From an uncultured Hellea sp. (GTDB lineage: Bacteria; Pseudomonadota; Alphaproteobacteria; Caulobacterales; Maricaulaceae), in the NCBI GenBank assembly GCA_937995665.1, contig CALKIX010000076.1, positions 1 through 42,591 on the forward strand: 42,591 nt of DNA, given 5' to 3'. The number at the start of each line of letters is the position of its first letter. The first letter of the stretch is position 1. The notes under the pieces were generated by a model. That model made no database searches. It was not told where the DNA came from and was given only the letters and a program-made list of their open reading frames with translations. A program made the position numbers and the translations under genes. Of this stretch, positions 27,153-35,499 are shown piece after piece.

Positions 27153-28340
27153 CTAGCGCGCTAATTCTTTCATGGCGTCCTCGAGCCCGGACAGGGTCAT
27201 AGGGAACATACGATTCTCGCCAATAATCTCCTGTATCATTTTTGTGCTCTGAGAATAGCCCCAATATTTTTCATCGGTTGGATTTATCCATATTAAGTGC
27301 GGATAAACATCCACCAATCGTTTAAGCCAAACCGCGCCAGGCTCTTCATTCCAATGTTCAACAGAGCCGCCGCGCATCGCGATTTCATAAGGGCTCATGG
27401 CGCCGTCCCCAACAATCACCACACGGTAGTCAGAGGCGAATTTGTGTAAAATATCCCATGTCGGAGTTACTTCGCGCATACGGCGGATATTGTCCTGCCA
27501 GACATGCTCATAGATGCAGTTATGAAAGTAGAAGTGCTCGAGCCGCTTAAATTCTGATTTGGCAGCTGAAAAAAGCTCTTCGGCTTGTTTGACATGGGCG
27601 TCCATAGAGCCGCCAATGTCAAAAAATGTGAGCACTTTGACTGCATTGCGGCGCTCTGGCCGCATTTTAATATCGAGCCAGCCTTGCTTGGCCGTGCCCG
27701 CAATTGTGCCATTAAGGTCAAGCTCATCTTGTGCGCCCTCGCGGGCAAATTTACGCAGGCGGCGCAGCGCGACTTTGATATTGCGTGTGCCAATTTCGCG
27801 GTCACCGTCGAGATTTTTAAAAGTTCGCTTGTCCCAGACTTTCACGGCCTTGCCATGACGGCCTTTATCTTGGCCAATACGTACGCCTTCGGGGTTGTAG
27901 CCATGCGCGCCAAAAGGGGATTTGCCCGCCGTGCCGATATTCTTATTGCCGCCCTCATGGCGTTTATCTTGATTTTCGAGTCGTTCTTTTAAGGCCTCCA
28001 TGATTTTATCAAAATCCCCAAGGCCTTCAATCTCTGCCATTTCCTCTGGCGTGAGGTGTTGCTCGGCGAGCTGCTTTAGCCATTCATAGGGTATTTCATG
28101 CTCGTCATTGCCAAAGAGGTCAGAGATATATTCCATACCGCGAAAAACATGGGAAAAGACTTGATCGAATTTATCGAGGTTGCGCTCATCTTTCACAAGG
28201 GCTGTGCGCGAGAGATAATAAAAGCCGTCAAGGCTGTCATTGGCCACGCCTTTCTCTACCCCTTCAATCAGCGTTAGATATTCACGAATAGAGACGGGCA
28301 CTTTAGCGGCGCGAAGCTCTGAAAAGAAGGTCTGAAACAT
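27153..28340 (-). CDS. CoxE-like VWA domain protein
   Basis: The 395-residue protein matches the 'VWA containing CoxE' family: N-terminal 'FFSELRAAKVPVSIREYLTLIEGVEKGV...LDGFYYLSRTALVKDERNLDKFDQVFSHVFRG', a Glu/Lys/Gly-rich linker (about 115-165), then a VWA domain with 'VKVLTFFDIGGSMDAHVKQAEELFSAAKSEFKRLEHFYFHNCIYEHVW'. The MIDAS is D-x-G-G-S, as in that family. A MoxR-type AAA ATPase is the usual partner; none is adjacent here, but moxR at 18158 is in the window. No clear Shine-Dalgarno site is seen. It may act in metal-centre maturation. Confidence 0.85.
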   Translation of the reverse strand: MFQTFFSELRAAKVPVSIREYLTLIEGVEKGVANDSLDGFYYLSRTALVKDERNLDKFDQVFSHVFRGMEYISDLFGNDEHEIPYEWLKQLAEQHLTPEEMAEIEGLGDFDKIMEALKERLENQDKRHEGGNKNIGTAGKSPFGAHGYNPEGVRIGQDKGRHGKAVKVWDKRTFKNLDGDREIGTRNIKVALRRLRKFAREGAQDELDLNGTIAGTAKQGWLDIKMRPERRNAVKVLTFFDIGGSMDAHVKQAEELFSAAKSEFKRLEHFYFHNCIYEHVWQDNIRRMREVTPTWDILHKFASDYRVVIVGDGAMSPYEIAMRGGSVEHWNEEPGAVWLKRLVDVYPHLIWINPTDEKYWGYSQSTKMIQEIIGENRMFPMTLSGLEDAMKELAR

Positions 28341-28399
28341 ATGTGATTAATGGCATGGAGACTTTGACGGAGCAAGATGCTTGCCACTCGATTTATAAA

Positions 28400-28780
28400 T
28401 TACTTACAGGGGCCTTGTGCGGCGGCACTTACGCCATTTCCATTCGCAGTGCATTCATTCGAATAGGTTTTTCCGTCACAACCACAAACAGGTGCGTATT
28501 CCTGTGTGCAGAGTTCAGGCCGTACGCGGCAAGTGCCGGGCGCATCGGCTGCCCCGCAAATATCTCTGATATTGCGGTGACAATATTCATCAGCTGCACA
28601 AGTTTTGCTAGCACCCCCGCGAAAACCGCCGCAATAGCGCAGCCCATCATCAGAGGCTTCGATAACATCAAAATCTGGCGGTGGAAGATGTGGTTGATTA
28701 CCTGAATGGCTAGACGGAGTGCTTGGTGCCGCGCAGGCAACAGCGAGAAAGGCTAAGCTTATCAGCGCGGCTTTGAGCAT
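28400..28780 (-). CDS. Kazal-type serine protease inhibitor lipoprotein
   Basis: The 126-residue protein has a lipoprotein signal ('MLKAALISLAFLAVACAAP', lipobox AVAC, Cys 16), a proline-rich spacer, and a cysteine-rich end in two parts: 'YCGGFRGGASKTCAADEYCHRNIRDICGAADAPGTCRVRPELC' and a Kazal module 'CTQEYAPVCGCDGKTYSNECTANGNGVSAAAQGPC' that keeps the VCGCDG-TY-N-C core. The Kazal fold normally blocks serine proteases by presenting a reactive loop; here the P1 side residues just before 'YAPVC' are Gln/Glu, so the target is uncertain. The ATG overlaps the stop of the DUF533 gene by one base (TAATG), so the two are translationally coupled. The protein likely sits on the periplasmic or outer surface. 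Confidence 0.88.
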   Translation of the reverse strand: MLKAALISLAFLAVACAAPSTPSSHSGNQPHLPPPDFDVIEASDDGLRYCGGFRGGASKTCAADEYCHRNIRDICGAADAPGTCRVRPELCTQEYAPVCGCDGKTYSNECTANGNGVSAAAQGPCK

Positions 28781-29505
28781 TACCCGGTCCGTACATCCGT
28801 TTCGATTCTGGCCGCTGTATCAGGGTCGAGCTTAAGGCTCATGGCCAGAATATCGAGATAGTCGCGCTCTTTGGGGTTAAGTCCGTTAGCGACGCGGCAT
28901 GACACGGCATATATCTCAGCGGCTGTTTGCGGGCCGTCCGAGAGTGCCGCGACCGCTTTAGGGTTAGCGGGCATATCCATAATCTCTTGAAGCGCGGAGA
29001 CGGAAACGCTGTCAAAGCTATCGATGAAAGCTGTTTCTGCCTTTGAAATCTCGCCGTCAGCTTTTGCTGCTGAAATCATGGCTTTGAGCAAAATGTCAGA
29101 GCGGACTTCAGCTTTGTCGCCTTTTAAAAGTCCAATGACCTCGGCGGTTGATGTAGGCATTTTACCAGCCTTGTGCGCTTTATAGGCGAGGGTGCCCAGC
29201 GCGCCTAGGCCGCCAATTGTGGCGAGCTTGCGTCCTGAGCGCGAGGATAAAAGTAGCGCTAGTGCGCCTGCCGCGCCGCCTGCCGCCACGCCTTTGCGCA
29301 GTGCCGCGCGGCCAACGTCTGTGTCCTCAATATTGAGCTTGTCGACGAGGAAGTCCTCGCCTTTAACGGCCAAATCTTGACCCTTACCGCGAATGTCTTT
29401 GGTCTGCGCTTTGCCTTCGGAGACAAGGTCTTGACCCGCCGCGAGAATTTTTTCTAACAAGTCTTCAGCGTTGAAGTTTTTCAGGTTCAAGTGGTCAGTC
29501 GCCAT
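28780..29505 (-). CDS. DUF533 / TerB-like protein
   Basis: The 241-residue protein resembles the DUF533 (YebE) family. A charged N-terminal region ('LVSEGKAQTKDIRGKGQDLAVKGEDFL') precedes a Gly/Ala-rich hydrophobic segment, 'RKGVAAGGAAGALALLLSSRSGRKLATIGGLGALGTLAY' (about residues 75-115), possibly a membrane anchor. A TerB-type helical domain follows ('LLKAMISAAKADGEISKAETAFIDSF...GLNPKERDYLDILAMSLKLDP', about 140-235), with the acidic D-G-x-I-x-x-x-E motif typical of TerB. Start 29505 has GGAG six bases upstream. It is coupled to the downstream Kazal lipoprotein. The role of DUF533 is not established. Confidence 0.85.
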   Translation of the reverse strand: MATDHLNLKNFNAEDLLEKILAAGQDLVSEGKAQTKDIRGKGQDLAVKGEDFLVDKLNIEDTDVGRAALRKGVAAGGAAGALALLLSSRSGRKLATIGGLGALGTLAYKAHKAGKMPTSTAEVIGLLKGDKAEVRSDILLKAMISAAKADGEISKAETAFIDSFDSVSVSALQEIMDMPANPKAVAALSDGPQTAAEIYAVSCRVANGLNPKERDYLDILAMSLKLDPDTAARIETDVRTG

Positions 29506-29552
29506 AATAGTCTCCATGATTCATGAAGACTGTAGCAGAGGAGGCCGCGCGG

Positions 29553-29568
29553 GCCAAAGACCTTTGGC
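29553..29568 (-). terminator. Hairpin after alr
   Basis: GCCAAA-GGTC-TTTGGC on the minus strand can form a stem, 8 bases past the alr stop codon. It is followed by GC-rich sequence, not a U-tract, so intrinsic termination is doubtful. Confidence 0.3.
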
Positions 29569-29575
29569 AGTTAGC

Positions 29576-30685
29576 TTATTTAGGTTTGCCGTAATCGCGG
29601 CGCAGGCGCTGGCCGAGCCGCGTGAGCATTTCGTAATTGATAGAGCCGATGCCCGCAGCCTCATTTTCAAGCTGATCGCCGCGAAAGACAACGACGCCGC
29701 CGACTTCCTTGCGCATATGCACATGGGAAATATCAACCATGGTAATATCCATAGAGACGCGGCCCACAATTGGCACGCGCTCATCATGCAAAATACCGTA
29801 GCCCTTATTAGAGGACAGAACAGGAATGCCGTCCGCATAGCCTGCGCCGAGCACGGCGACTTCCATATCTTTGGACGCGGTAAAGCTGGCATTATAGCCG
29901 AGCGTGTCGCCTTTTTTGATATGACGAATTTGCAGTATAGGGGCGAGCAAGGTCGCCACAGTGCGAATATCTTCTTGGCCGGGATTGTTGGTCGCATAGC
30001 CGCCATAAAGTCCAATGCCTGGGCGTACCATTTGGAAATGATAAGGCTTGCCCAGATAAACACCCGCCGTATTGGCGAGGCTCATGGGCGTGATCGGCAG
30101 TTGAGCGGCCGCCTTTTTAAAACGCTGGAGCTGGGTTTTATTCATCGGATGGTCTTTGTCGCCCGCACAGGCTAAATGGCTCATTACCCATTCTGGGGTG
30201 AGCGATTGCCAGAGCTTTTTATCGCGTGCAAATTCTACAAATTCTTCTTCGTCAAAGCCCAAGCGGTTCATGCCCGTATCAATGTGAATGGCCGTATAAG
30301 GCGGCTCATTCACGCTATTGGAAATATCGGCCCAAAAGCGCGCTTGCTCTAGCGAATTGATAACGGGTTTAAGCTTCGCGCCCAGCAGCACGCCCTTATC
30401 GCGCGGCGAGGGGCCATTAAGCACATAAATCGCTGAATTAGGCCCCACCGCATCGCGTAGCATTTTGCCTTCGCCCGCCGTGGCTACAAAAAAGATACGG
30501 CAGCCCGCCCCGTAAAGCGCGCGGCCTACTTGCATCGCGCCTAGCCCGTATGCATCCGCCTTAATCGAAGCCCCGATTTTAGCATTGCCCACACGCTTTT
30601 TGAGGGCCTCATAATTATAACGTAAATTATCAAGGTTCACCCGAAGCGTAGGGCGTGAGGAATAGCTATTTGAAAATGTGTTCAT
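29576..30685 (-). CDS. alr: Alanine racemase
   Basis: Alr interconverts L- and D-alanine with pyridoxal phosphate, for peptidoglycan. The 369-residue protein starts 'RPTLRVNLDNLRYNYEAL', carries the PLP lysine K42 in 'ASIKADAYGLGA' (a slightly altered 'VVKADAYG'), the conserved 'HIDTGMNRLGF', the phosphate-binding region 'GIGLYGGY', and the catalytic Tyr in 'LGYNASFTA', followed by 'VLGAGYADGIP' and 'GRVSMDITMVDIS'. It follows dnaB after 74 bases on the same strand, an arrangement seen in many alphaproteobacteria. The ATG has no good Shine-Dalgarno site; an internal start is possible. Confidence 0.95.
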   Translation of the reverse strand: MNTFSNSYSSRPTLRVNLDNLRYNYEALKKRVGNAKIGASIKADAYGLGAMQVGRALYGAGCRIFFVATAGEGKMLRDAVGPNSAIYVLNGPSPRDKGVLLGAKLKPVINSLEQARFWADISNSVNEPPYTAIHIDTGMNRLGFDEEEFVEFARDKKLWQSLTPEWVMSHLACAGDKDHPMNKTQLQRFKKAAAQLPITPMSLANTAGVYLGKPYHFQMVRPGIGLYGGYATNNPGQEDIRTVATLLAPILQIRHIKKGDTLGYNASFTASKDMEVAVLGAGYADGIPVLSSNKGYGILHDERVPIVGRVSMDITMVDISHVHMRKEVGGVVVFRGDQLENEAAGIGSINYEMLTRLGQRLRRDYGKPK

Positions 30686-30759
30686 GGGGGCGGGTTAGAC
30701 TAAGGATGCGGCGAAAGAAAGGCTAGAATGCAATCAAATGCTCTATATGAATCACCTGC

Positions 30760-32253
30760 CTAATGCCCGCCCATATTGTCATAGCGGTCATCTTGGACGA
30801 GGTCGCCAAATTTGGTCAGGTCTGGGTTAAAGGAGAGCTTGACTGTGCCGATAGGGCCGTGGCGCTGTTTGCCGATTATGACTTCGGCTTTTCCGTGGAG
30901 CTGTTCCATTTCCTCTTGCCAGCGTAAGTGCTCTTCTGTGCCCTCAGACGGCTCGGAGCGGGCGACGTAATATTCTTCGCGGAAGACGAACATCACCACA
31001 TCAGCATCTTGCTCAATCGAGCCAGATTCGCGAAGGTCAGCCAGCTGTGGGCGTTTATCATCGCGCTGCTCGACTTGGCGAGAGAGCTGAGCGAGGGCAA
31101 GGACGGGAATGTCCAGCTCCTTGGCCAGCGCTTTAAGGCCCTGCGTAATCATAGAGACTTCTTGCACGCGGTTGGTGGTTGAGTTCATGCCTGAACCGCC
31201 CGTCAAGAGCTGTAGATAGTCAACCACAATCATATCGAGACCAACCATGCGTTTTAGGCGGCGCGCGCGAGCCGAGAGCGCCCCGATAGAAATGCCGCCC
31301 GTATCATCAATGTGGAGCGGCAGGCGCGAGATTTCATCGGCGCTGTCTCGGATGTGCTCAAACTGCTCGCCCGTAATATCCCCGCGGCGAATTTTATGCG
31401 ACGGCACGGCGGAGTGCTCGGCGAGCAGGCGCGTGGCAAGCTGTTCTGATGACATCTCGAGAGAGAAGAAGCCGACAACGCCGCCATCTGTTGTTTTCTC
31501 AATACCGTTGTCATCGCGCTCGCGTTTGAATTTCTTGGCGATGTTAAAGGCAATATTGGTCGCCAACGAAGTTTTCCCCATTGAGGGCCGGCCCGCGAGG
31601 ATAACAAGGTCAGAGCGGTGCATGCCGCCAAGCTGCCTGTCTAAATCCATTAGGCCTGTCGAAATGCCAGAAAGATGCCCATCACGCGAATAGGCCGCGC
31701 CCGCCATCTCAATGGATTTTATCAGTGCGTTTTCAAAGGTCACAAAACCCGATTGCGTCCCGCCTAGCTCGGCAAGATTATAAAGCTGGCTTTCAGCTTT
31801 GGTAATCTGGGCCTGCGCGTCTTCTTCGCTTTCAGGATTAGTCGCTTCTGTTTTAATCTCGTCACCGAGGCGGATAAGCTCGCGGCGCATAGCCAGATCA
31901 AAAATCAGCTTGGCATATTCAGGGGCGGTCGTGCTGGGTGGGGCATTATCAAGCAACAAGGCCAGATATTCCACACCGCCAATATCAACCAGCGTCTCAT
32001 CTTGGGAAAAACGGTTCTTAAGGACAATCGCATCGGCGAGCTTGCCATGCTCAATGAGGGTAGAGATAGAATCGTATATGCGCAGATGAATAGGGTTGTA
32101 AAAATGCTTAGCCTGCACAATGCCAGAGACGCGGTGATAGACCTCATTATCATAGAGCAGCGCGCCCAATAGCGCCTGTTCAGCCTCTTGGGACTGGGGC
32201 GTCGAGTCGAGCTCTGCGCCAAGCTGCGTATCATTGTCTGCCATCATAACCAT
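30760..32253 (-). CDS. dnaB: Replicative DNA helicase DnaB
   Basis: DnaB is the hexameric helicase of the replication fork. The 497-residue protein has an N-terminal DnaB domain ('PQSQEAEQALLGALLYDNEVYHRV', residues 18-41), a linker, and the RecA-like C-terminal domain with Walker A 'AGRPSMGKTSLATNIA' (about 218-233), 'FFSLEMSSEQLATRLLAE', Walker B 'MIVVDYLQLL', and 'LALAQLSRQVEQRDDKRPQLADLRESGSIEQDADVVMF'. Start choice (32253, 32247 or 32244) is open since none has a clear ribosome site. Upstream lies a perfect DnaA box. No intein is present. Confidence 0.97.
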   Translation of the reverse strand: MVMMADNDTQLGAELDSTPQSQEAEQALLGALLYDNEVYHRVSGIVQAKHFYNPIHLRIYDSISTLIEHGKLADAIVLKNRFSQDETLVDIGGVEYLALLLDNAPPSTTAPEYAKLIFDLAMRRELIRLGDEIKTEATNPESEEDAQAQITKAESQLYNLAELGGTQSGFVTFENALIKSIEMAGAAYSRDGHLSGISTGLMDLDRQLGGMHRSDLVILAGRPSMGKTSLATNIAFNIAKKFKRERDDNGIEKTTDGGVVGFFSLEMSSEQLATRLLAEHSAVPSHKIRRGDITGEQFEHIRDSADEISRLPLHIDDTGGISIGALSARARRLKRMVGLDMIVVDYLQLLTGGSGMNSTTNRVQEVSMITQGLKALAKELDIPVLALAQLSRQVEQRDDKRPQLADLRESGSIEQDADVVMFVFREEYYVARSEPSEGTEEHLRWQEEMEQLHGKAEVIIGKQRHGPIGTVKLSFNPDLTKFGDLVQDDRYDNMGGH

Positions 32254-32342
32254 AGAGATTGTGTAGGGGAGTTTGAGTGAGTCTGCCAGCGCTAATGCGT
32301 TAAATTATCAGGCGGGCCGCAGGCAATTTTGCAGATATATTT

Positions 32343-32351
32343 TTATCCACA
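32343..32351 (+). promoter_or_regulatory. DnaA box TTATCCACA in the dnaB leader
   Basis: TTATCCACA is a perfect match to the DnaA consensus TTATNCACA, about 100 bases upstream of the dnaB start. A second, weaker box in the opposite orientation (TTATCCCCG, minus strand, 32370-32378) follows 19 bases later. AT-rich sequence surrounds it. Regulation of dnaB by DnaA is known in Caulobacter; a direct site here is inference. Confidence 0.5.
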
Positions 32352-32384
32352 TTTTATTAACAGGGATATCGGGGATAAAATTGA

Positions 32385-32440
32385 CAGGCATGGGGGAAAT
32401 GCCTGCCAAGCACTGGGCGGGGGGAGAGGAGAGGCCCAGT
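32385..32440 (-). terminator. Tandem hairpins after the secreted unknown gene
   Basis: Two stems follow the stop codon at 32455 on the minus strand. The first is ACTGGGC/GCCCAGT (32412-32418, 32434-32440) with a pyrimidine-rich 15-base loop on that strand. The second is CAGGCAT/ATGCCTG (32385-32391, 32399-32405) with loop TTCCCCC, followed by TCAATTTTATCC. The second has a short U-tract and is the better terminator. Confidence 0.5.
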
Positions 32441-32454
32441 TGTTATTTTAGGGT

Positions 32455-33078
32455 TTAAGACAGGTCTGAAATCAGCGCGCCGACATTATCGGCCAGCTCG
32501 CCAATATTGAACTCGATATTATCTGCCATAGCTGCGCCCAACACTTCGCCCGTATGGGTGTTGACCAGCAGGGCTTTAGCCTTGGCATTACCCCAGCTCT
32601 CGCAATCGGCTTTCACAGTCAGGCCAGTCTCGCGCAAAGCCTTGCCGCCAAAGCTCGCCCAGTAGGCATCAGGCCCGACGCCGTAAATGATGACGTGCGT
32701 TTTGCCCTCTGCGGCAGCGGCGATACGGATTTCGTCAATCTTGTTGTCCGTATCTACGCCTTGAAAGGCAATCTCTGGAAGATATTTGAAATACGCCCCG
32801 GCTTGCATCAGCTCGATATCCATATCTGTGCGGCGGTCTAAAAGCTCCCAGTCAAATTCTTCGTTATGCGGGGCAGGGATGAAACGGCCGCCGTCCAAAC
32901 GCGCCACGGCGATTTTAGCATCAGTAGGAAGCAGCGTTGGAGCCGTCTTAACTTGCTCCGCCATATGAGTGGCGGTTTCAAAAAGGGCTATCGGGGTAGC
33001 CGTCTCAAAAGCGTGGGCGCTATTGGCAAAGCCTGTGATAAGCGCGGTGATTGCTGCGGTTTTTAAAAGTCTAGTCAT
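32455..33078 (-). CDS. Exported protein of unknown function
   Basis: I do not recognise this family. The 207-residue product has a signal peptide ('MTRLLKTAAITALITGFANSAHA', cleavage after AHA). The mature part has 'AKIAVARLDGGRFIPAPHNEEFDWELLDRRTDMDIELMQAGAYFKYLPEIAFQG', then 'EIRIAAAAEGKTHVIIYGVG' and 'ALLVNTHTGEVLGAAMADN'. The alternation of strands and the 'A-x-x-x-x-T-H-V-I-I-Y-G' / 'N-T-H-T-G-E-V' pairing resembles CsgG/LpoB-like periplasmic domains, but this is only an impression. GGAGG lies six bases before the ATG, a very strong ribosome site. It is a single gene between ruvC (divergent) and dnaB. Confidence 0.7.
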   Translation of the reverse strand: MTRLLKTAAITALITGFANSAHAFETATPIALFETATHMAEQVKTAPTLLPTDAKIAVARLDGGRFIPAPHNEEFDWELLDRRTDMDIELMQAGAYFKYLPEIAFQGVDTDNKIDEIRIAAAAEGKTHVIIYGVGPDAYWASFGGKALRETGLTVKADCESWGNAKAKALLVNTHTGEVLGAAMADNIEFNIGELADNVGALISDLS

Positions 33079-33317
33079 TGTAAGTCCTCCAAGCTCTAAG
33101 GTGTGTTTCGATGAAACCCTTATGGAAGGCGACTAGGGCGCGGATTTGCCGAGCATGTGATAATTTTAAGGCAATGTTTTGGTAATGTGGCAGCTCTAGG
33201 GCAATCAGGCCCAATTAAGGCGGGGTTTTGCCATAAAGCTCTATGGCCGGGTTTGGGTTACGTTTCGTTAACCCTTTAATCCTTGCTGCGGGCTCAATGT
33301 TCCCCTAGTGTTCTCAT

Positions 33318-33824
33318 ATGGATTCTGTGCGTATCATTGGGCTAGACCCTTCGCTTGTGGCTTGCGGCTGGGGCGTGGTTGAGGCTGAGGGGCTAAAAAT
33401 ACGTCATGTGGCCCATGGCGTCATTCGGCCAAACCCTAAGGCGGAGCTGCATTTGCGCCTGCGCGAGATTTTCGAAACCATTACTGATCTTATCCGCTTG
33501 CATGACCCGAGCGAAGCAGGGGTAGAAGAAGCCTTTATGAAGAATAACGCGGCCAGCGCGATTAAGCTTGGCCATGCGCGTGCGGCTTGTCTGCTCGCCG
33601 CCAGCATGTCTGGTCTTGGAATTGGAGAATATTCCCCGCGCTCCGTCAAAAAGTCTGTAGTTGGGACGGGCACAGCGGATAAAGCCCAAGTCGCCCATAT
33701 GATGAATGTGCTGATGCCGGGTTGCGGGGTTAAAGCCGGGGACGCGGCAGACGCGCTCGCCATTGCGATTTGCCATGCGCACCGCGTCAAAGCGGCGGGC
33801 TCATTATATAAGAGAGTGTCATGA
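33318..33824 (+). CDS. ruvC: Holliday junction resolvase RuvC
   Basis: RuvC cuts Holliday junctions moved by RuvAB. The 168-residue protein has the RNase H-like acidic residues: D in 'RIIGLDPSLVACGWGVVE' (residue 9), E in 'AGVEEAFMKNN' (about 69-70), and the paired Asp in 'KAGDAADALAIAICH' (about 142-145). The 'NAASAIKLGHARAA' helix is typical. It overlaps ruvA by four bases (ATGA). It is the first gene of a ruvC-ruvA-ruvB-ybgC unit whose 239-base upstream region contains an imperfect inverted repeat GGGTTA...TAACCC but no clear LexA box. Confidence 0.97.
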   Translation: MDSVRIIGLDPSLVACGWGVVEAEGLKIRHVAHGVIRPNPKAELHLRLREIFETITDLIRLHDPSEAGVEEAFMKNNAASAIKLGHARAACLLAASMSGLGIGEYSPRSVKKSVVGTGTADKAQVAHMMNVLMPGCGVKAGDAADALAIAICHAHRVKAAGSLYKRVS

Positions 33825-34459
33825 TAGGTATGTTATCAGGTGTCTGCCTTATGGCGGGGACGGGCGAGGCGATTATTGACGTTAGCGGTGTGGGTTATCT
33901 GCTCACTTGCGGCTCGCGCACGCTCGGCAAGTTAATAGAGGGCGAGGCCGTGCGGCTGCATGTCGAGACCCATGTAAGAGAGCAAGCCATTACGCTTTAC
34001 GGTTTTCACAGCGAGGAAGAGCGCGCTTGGTTTGTGCGCTTGCAATCTGTCCAAGGCGTTGGTCCCAAAGCTGCGCTTGCAATATTAGACATCATGACGC
34101 CGGGCGAGATTTTATCCGCCGCGAGCCTTGAAGATAAAACCGCCTTTGCCCGCGCCAAAGGCATCGGCCCTAAATCAGCGGGCCGTATCGCGATTGAGCT
34201 TTCAGGCAAGCCCGCCCCGCTGGGCCGTGGTTTACAGCCTGTTTTCACTAAGCCAAGCGGTGGTGCGCCATCTGAGGCCGCGCGCAGCGAAGGGCTGTCT
34301 GATATGATGCTTCGTAATGATGCGGTCTCCGCCTTGCAAAATCTGGGCATTGGGCAATCCGATGCCTTGCGCGCCGTAGCCTCGGCTTATAACACATTCC
34401 CTGATGATCCGCCGCTTGATGACCTCATCAAAGCCGCATTAAAGGAATTGAGTAGCTAG
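33821..34459 (+). CDS. ruvA: Holliday junction branch-migration protein RuvA
   Basis: RuvA binds the four-way junction and loads RuvB. The 212-residue protein starts '[31 protein letters not shown]' (OB-fold domain I), has the helix-hairpin-helix regions '[20 protein letters not shown]' and '[22 protein letters not shown]' (domain II), and a flexible linker followed by the RuvB-binding domain III ('[24 protein letters not shown]', about 163-210). It overlaps ruvC by four bases and its TAG overlaps the ruvB GTG by one base. Confidence 0.97.
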   Translation: MIGMLSGVCLMAGTGEAIIDVSGVGYLLTCGSRTLGKLIEGEAVRLHVETHVREQAITLYGFHSEEERAWFVRLQSVQGVGPKAALAILDIMTPGEILSAASLEDKTAFARAKGIGPKSAGRIAIELSGKPAPLGRGLQPVFTKPSGGAPSEAARSEGLSDMMLRNDAVSALQNLGIGQSDALRAVASAYNTFPDDPPLDDLIKAALKELSS

Positions 34460-35499
34460 TGGATGAAGAGCGCCTAATATCAGGAGAAAGCCAAGTAGGG
34501 GACGGGCGTGACCGCGCGCTTCGGCCCTTATCCTTTGACGATTTTGTCGGCCAGAAATCGGCGATCAAAAACCTGAAAGTCTATGTCGAGGCCGCGCGCC
34601 GCCGCGAAGAAGCCCTCGATCACTTGCTCCTGTCTGGCCCGCCGGGGCTGGGCAAAACCACGCTTTCCCAAATTGTGGCCCGCGAGCTGGGCGTAAACTT
34701 TCGTTCCACCTCTGGCCCCGTGATTTCTAAAGCGGGGGATTTGGCCGCGCTGCTCACGAACTTAGAGCCGCGCGACGTGCTGTTCATTGACGAAATTCAC
34801 CGGCTTAATCCCGTGGTCGAAGAAGTGCTTTATCCTGCAATGGAAGATTTCGAGCTTGACCTCATCATTGGCGAGGGGCCCGCGGCGCGCTCTATCAAAA
34901 TCGATATTGCGCCTTTCACCCTCATCGGGGCAACAACACGGGCAGGGCTTCTGGCCACGCCTTTGCGCGACCGTTTCGGCATTCCTGTCAGGCTTGAATT
35001 TTACGACACCGAAGAGCTCACCAAGATTGTGCTGCGCGGGGCGAGTAAGCTCGGGATGGATATGACGGCTGACGGGGGGCGCGAAATTGCGCGCCGCGCG
35101 CGCGGCACGCCGCGTGTGGCAGGGCGGCTTTTACGCCGCGTGCGCGATCTGGCCGAAGATCACGGCCATAGTACCATAGATAAAGCGGCCGCAGATGCGG
35201 CGCTGCTGCGCCTCGGTGTGGATGATATCGGGCTGGATAAGCAAGATATGCGTTACCTGCATGCGCTTTGCGAAATGTTTGGCGGCGGGCCAGTGGGCGC
35301 AGATACACTGGCGGCGGCGCTCTCTGAGGCGCGCGACGCGCTCGAAGATGTCATCGAGCCTTACCTTATTCAGCAAGGTTTTTTACAGCGCACCCCGCGC
35401 GGGAGGGTCGCCATGGCGCGAGCCTTTGCGCATCTGGGCTTAGCCGCGCCCGTTCAGCCCGCAGCCCCAACGCTCTTTGAAGGGGGCTCTGATGGATAA
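34459..35499 (+). CDS. ruvB: Holliday junction branch-migration ATPase RuvB
   Basis: RuvB is the hexameric AAA+ motor that drives branch migration. The 346-residue protein has '[25 protein letters not shown]', Walker A '[17 protein letters not shown]' (about 57-73), Walker B '[24 protein letters not shown]', sensor 1 '[21 protein letters not shown]', and the C-terminal winged helix ('[23 protein letters not shown]'). The start is GTG at 34459, overlapping the ruvA stop by one base; this is a coupling arrangement. Length and motifs are complete. Confidence 0.98.
   Translation: MDEERLISGESQVGDGRDRALRPLSFDDFVGQKSAIKNLKVYVEAARRREEALDHLLLSGPPGLGKTTLSQIVARELGVNFRSTSGPVISKAGDLAALLTNLEPRDVLFIDEIHRLNPVVEEVLYPAMEDFELDLIIGEGPAARSIKIDIAPFTLIGATTRAGLLATPLRDRFGIPVRLEFYDTEELTKIVLRGASKLGMDMTADGGREIARRARGTPRVAGRLLRRVRDLAEDHGHSTIDKAAADAALLRLGVDDIGLDKQDMRYLHALCEMFGGGPVGADTLAAALSEARDALEDVIEPYLIQQGFLQRTPRGRVAMARAFAHLGLAAPVQPAAPTLFEGGSDG

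Noticed and set aside
29471-30175. 234-residue plus-strand ORF opposite alr and DUF533
   Set aside because: It spans two real genes on the other strand and has no family signature.
32279-32283. GAGTC (GANTC) CcrM methylation site in the dnaB leader
   Set aside because: GANTC sites are common by chance; one site in a leader is not evidence of methylation control.
33230-33300. LexA-type or CtrA-type site before ruvC
   Set aside because: GGGTTACGTTTCGTTAACCC is an imperfect inverted repeat, but its spacing fits neither GTTC-N7-GTTC nor TTAA-N7-TTAA.
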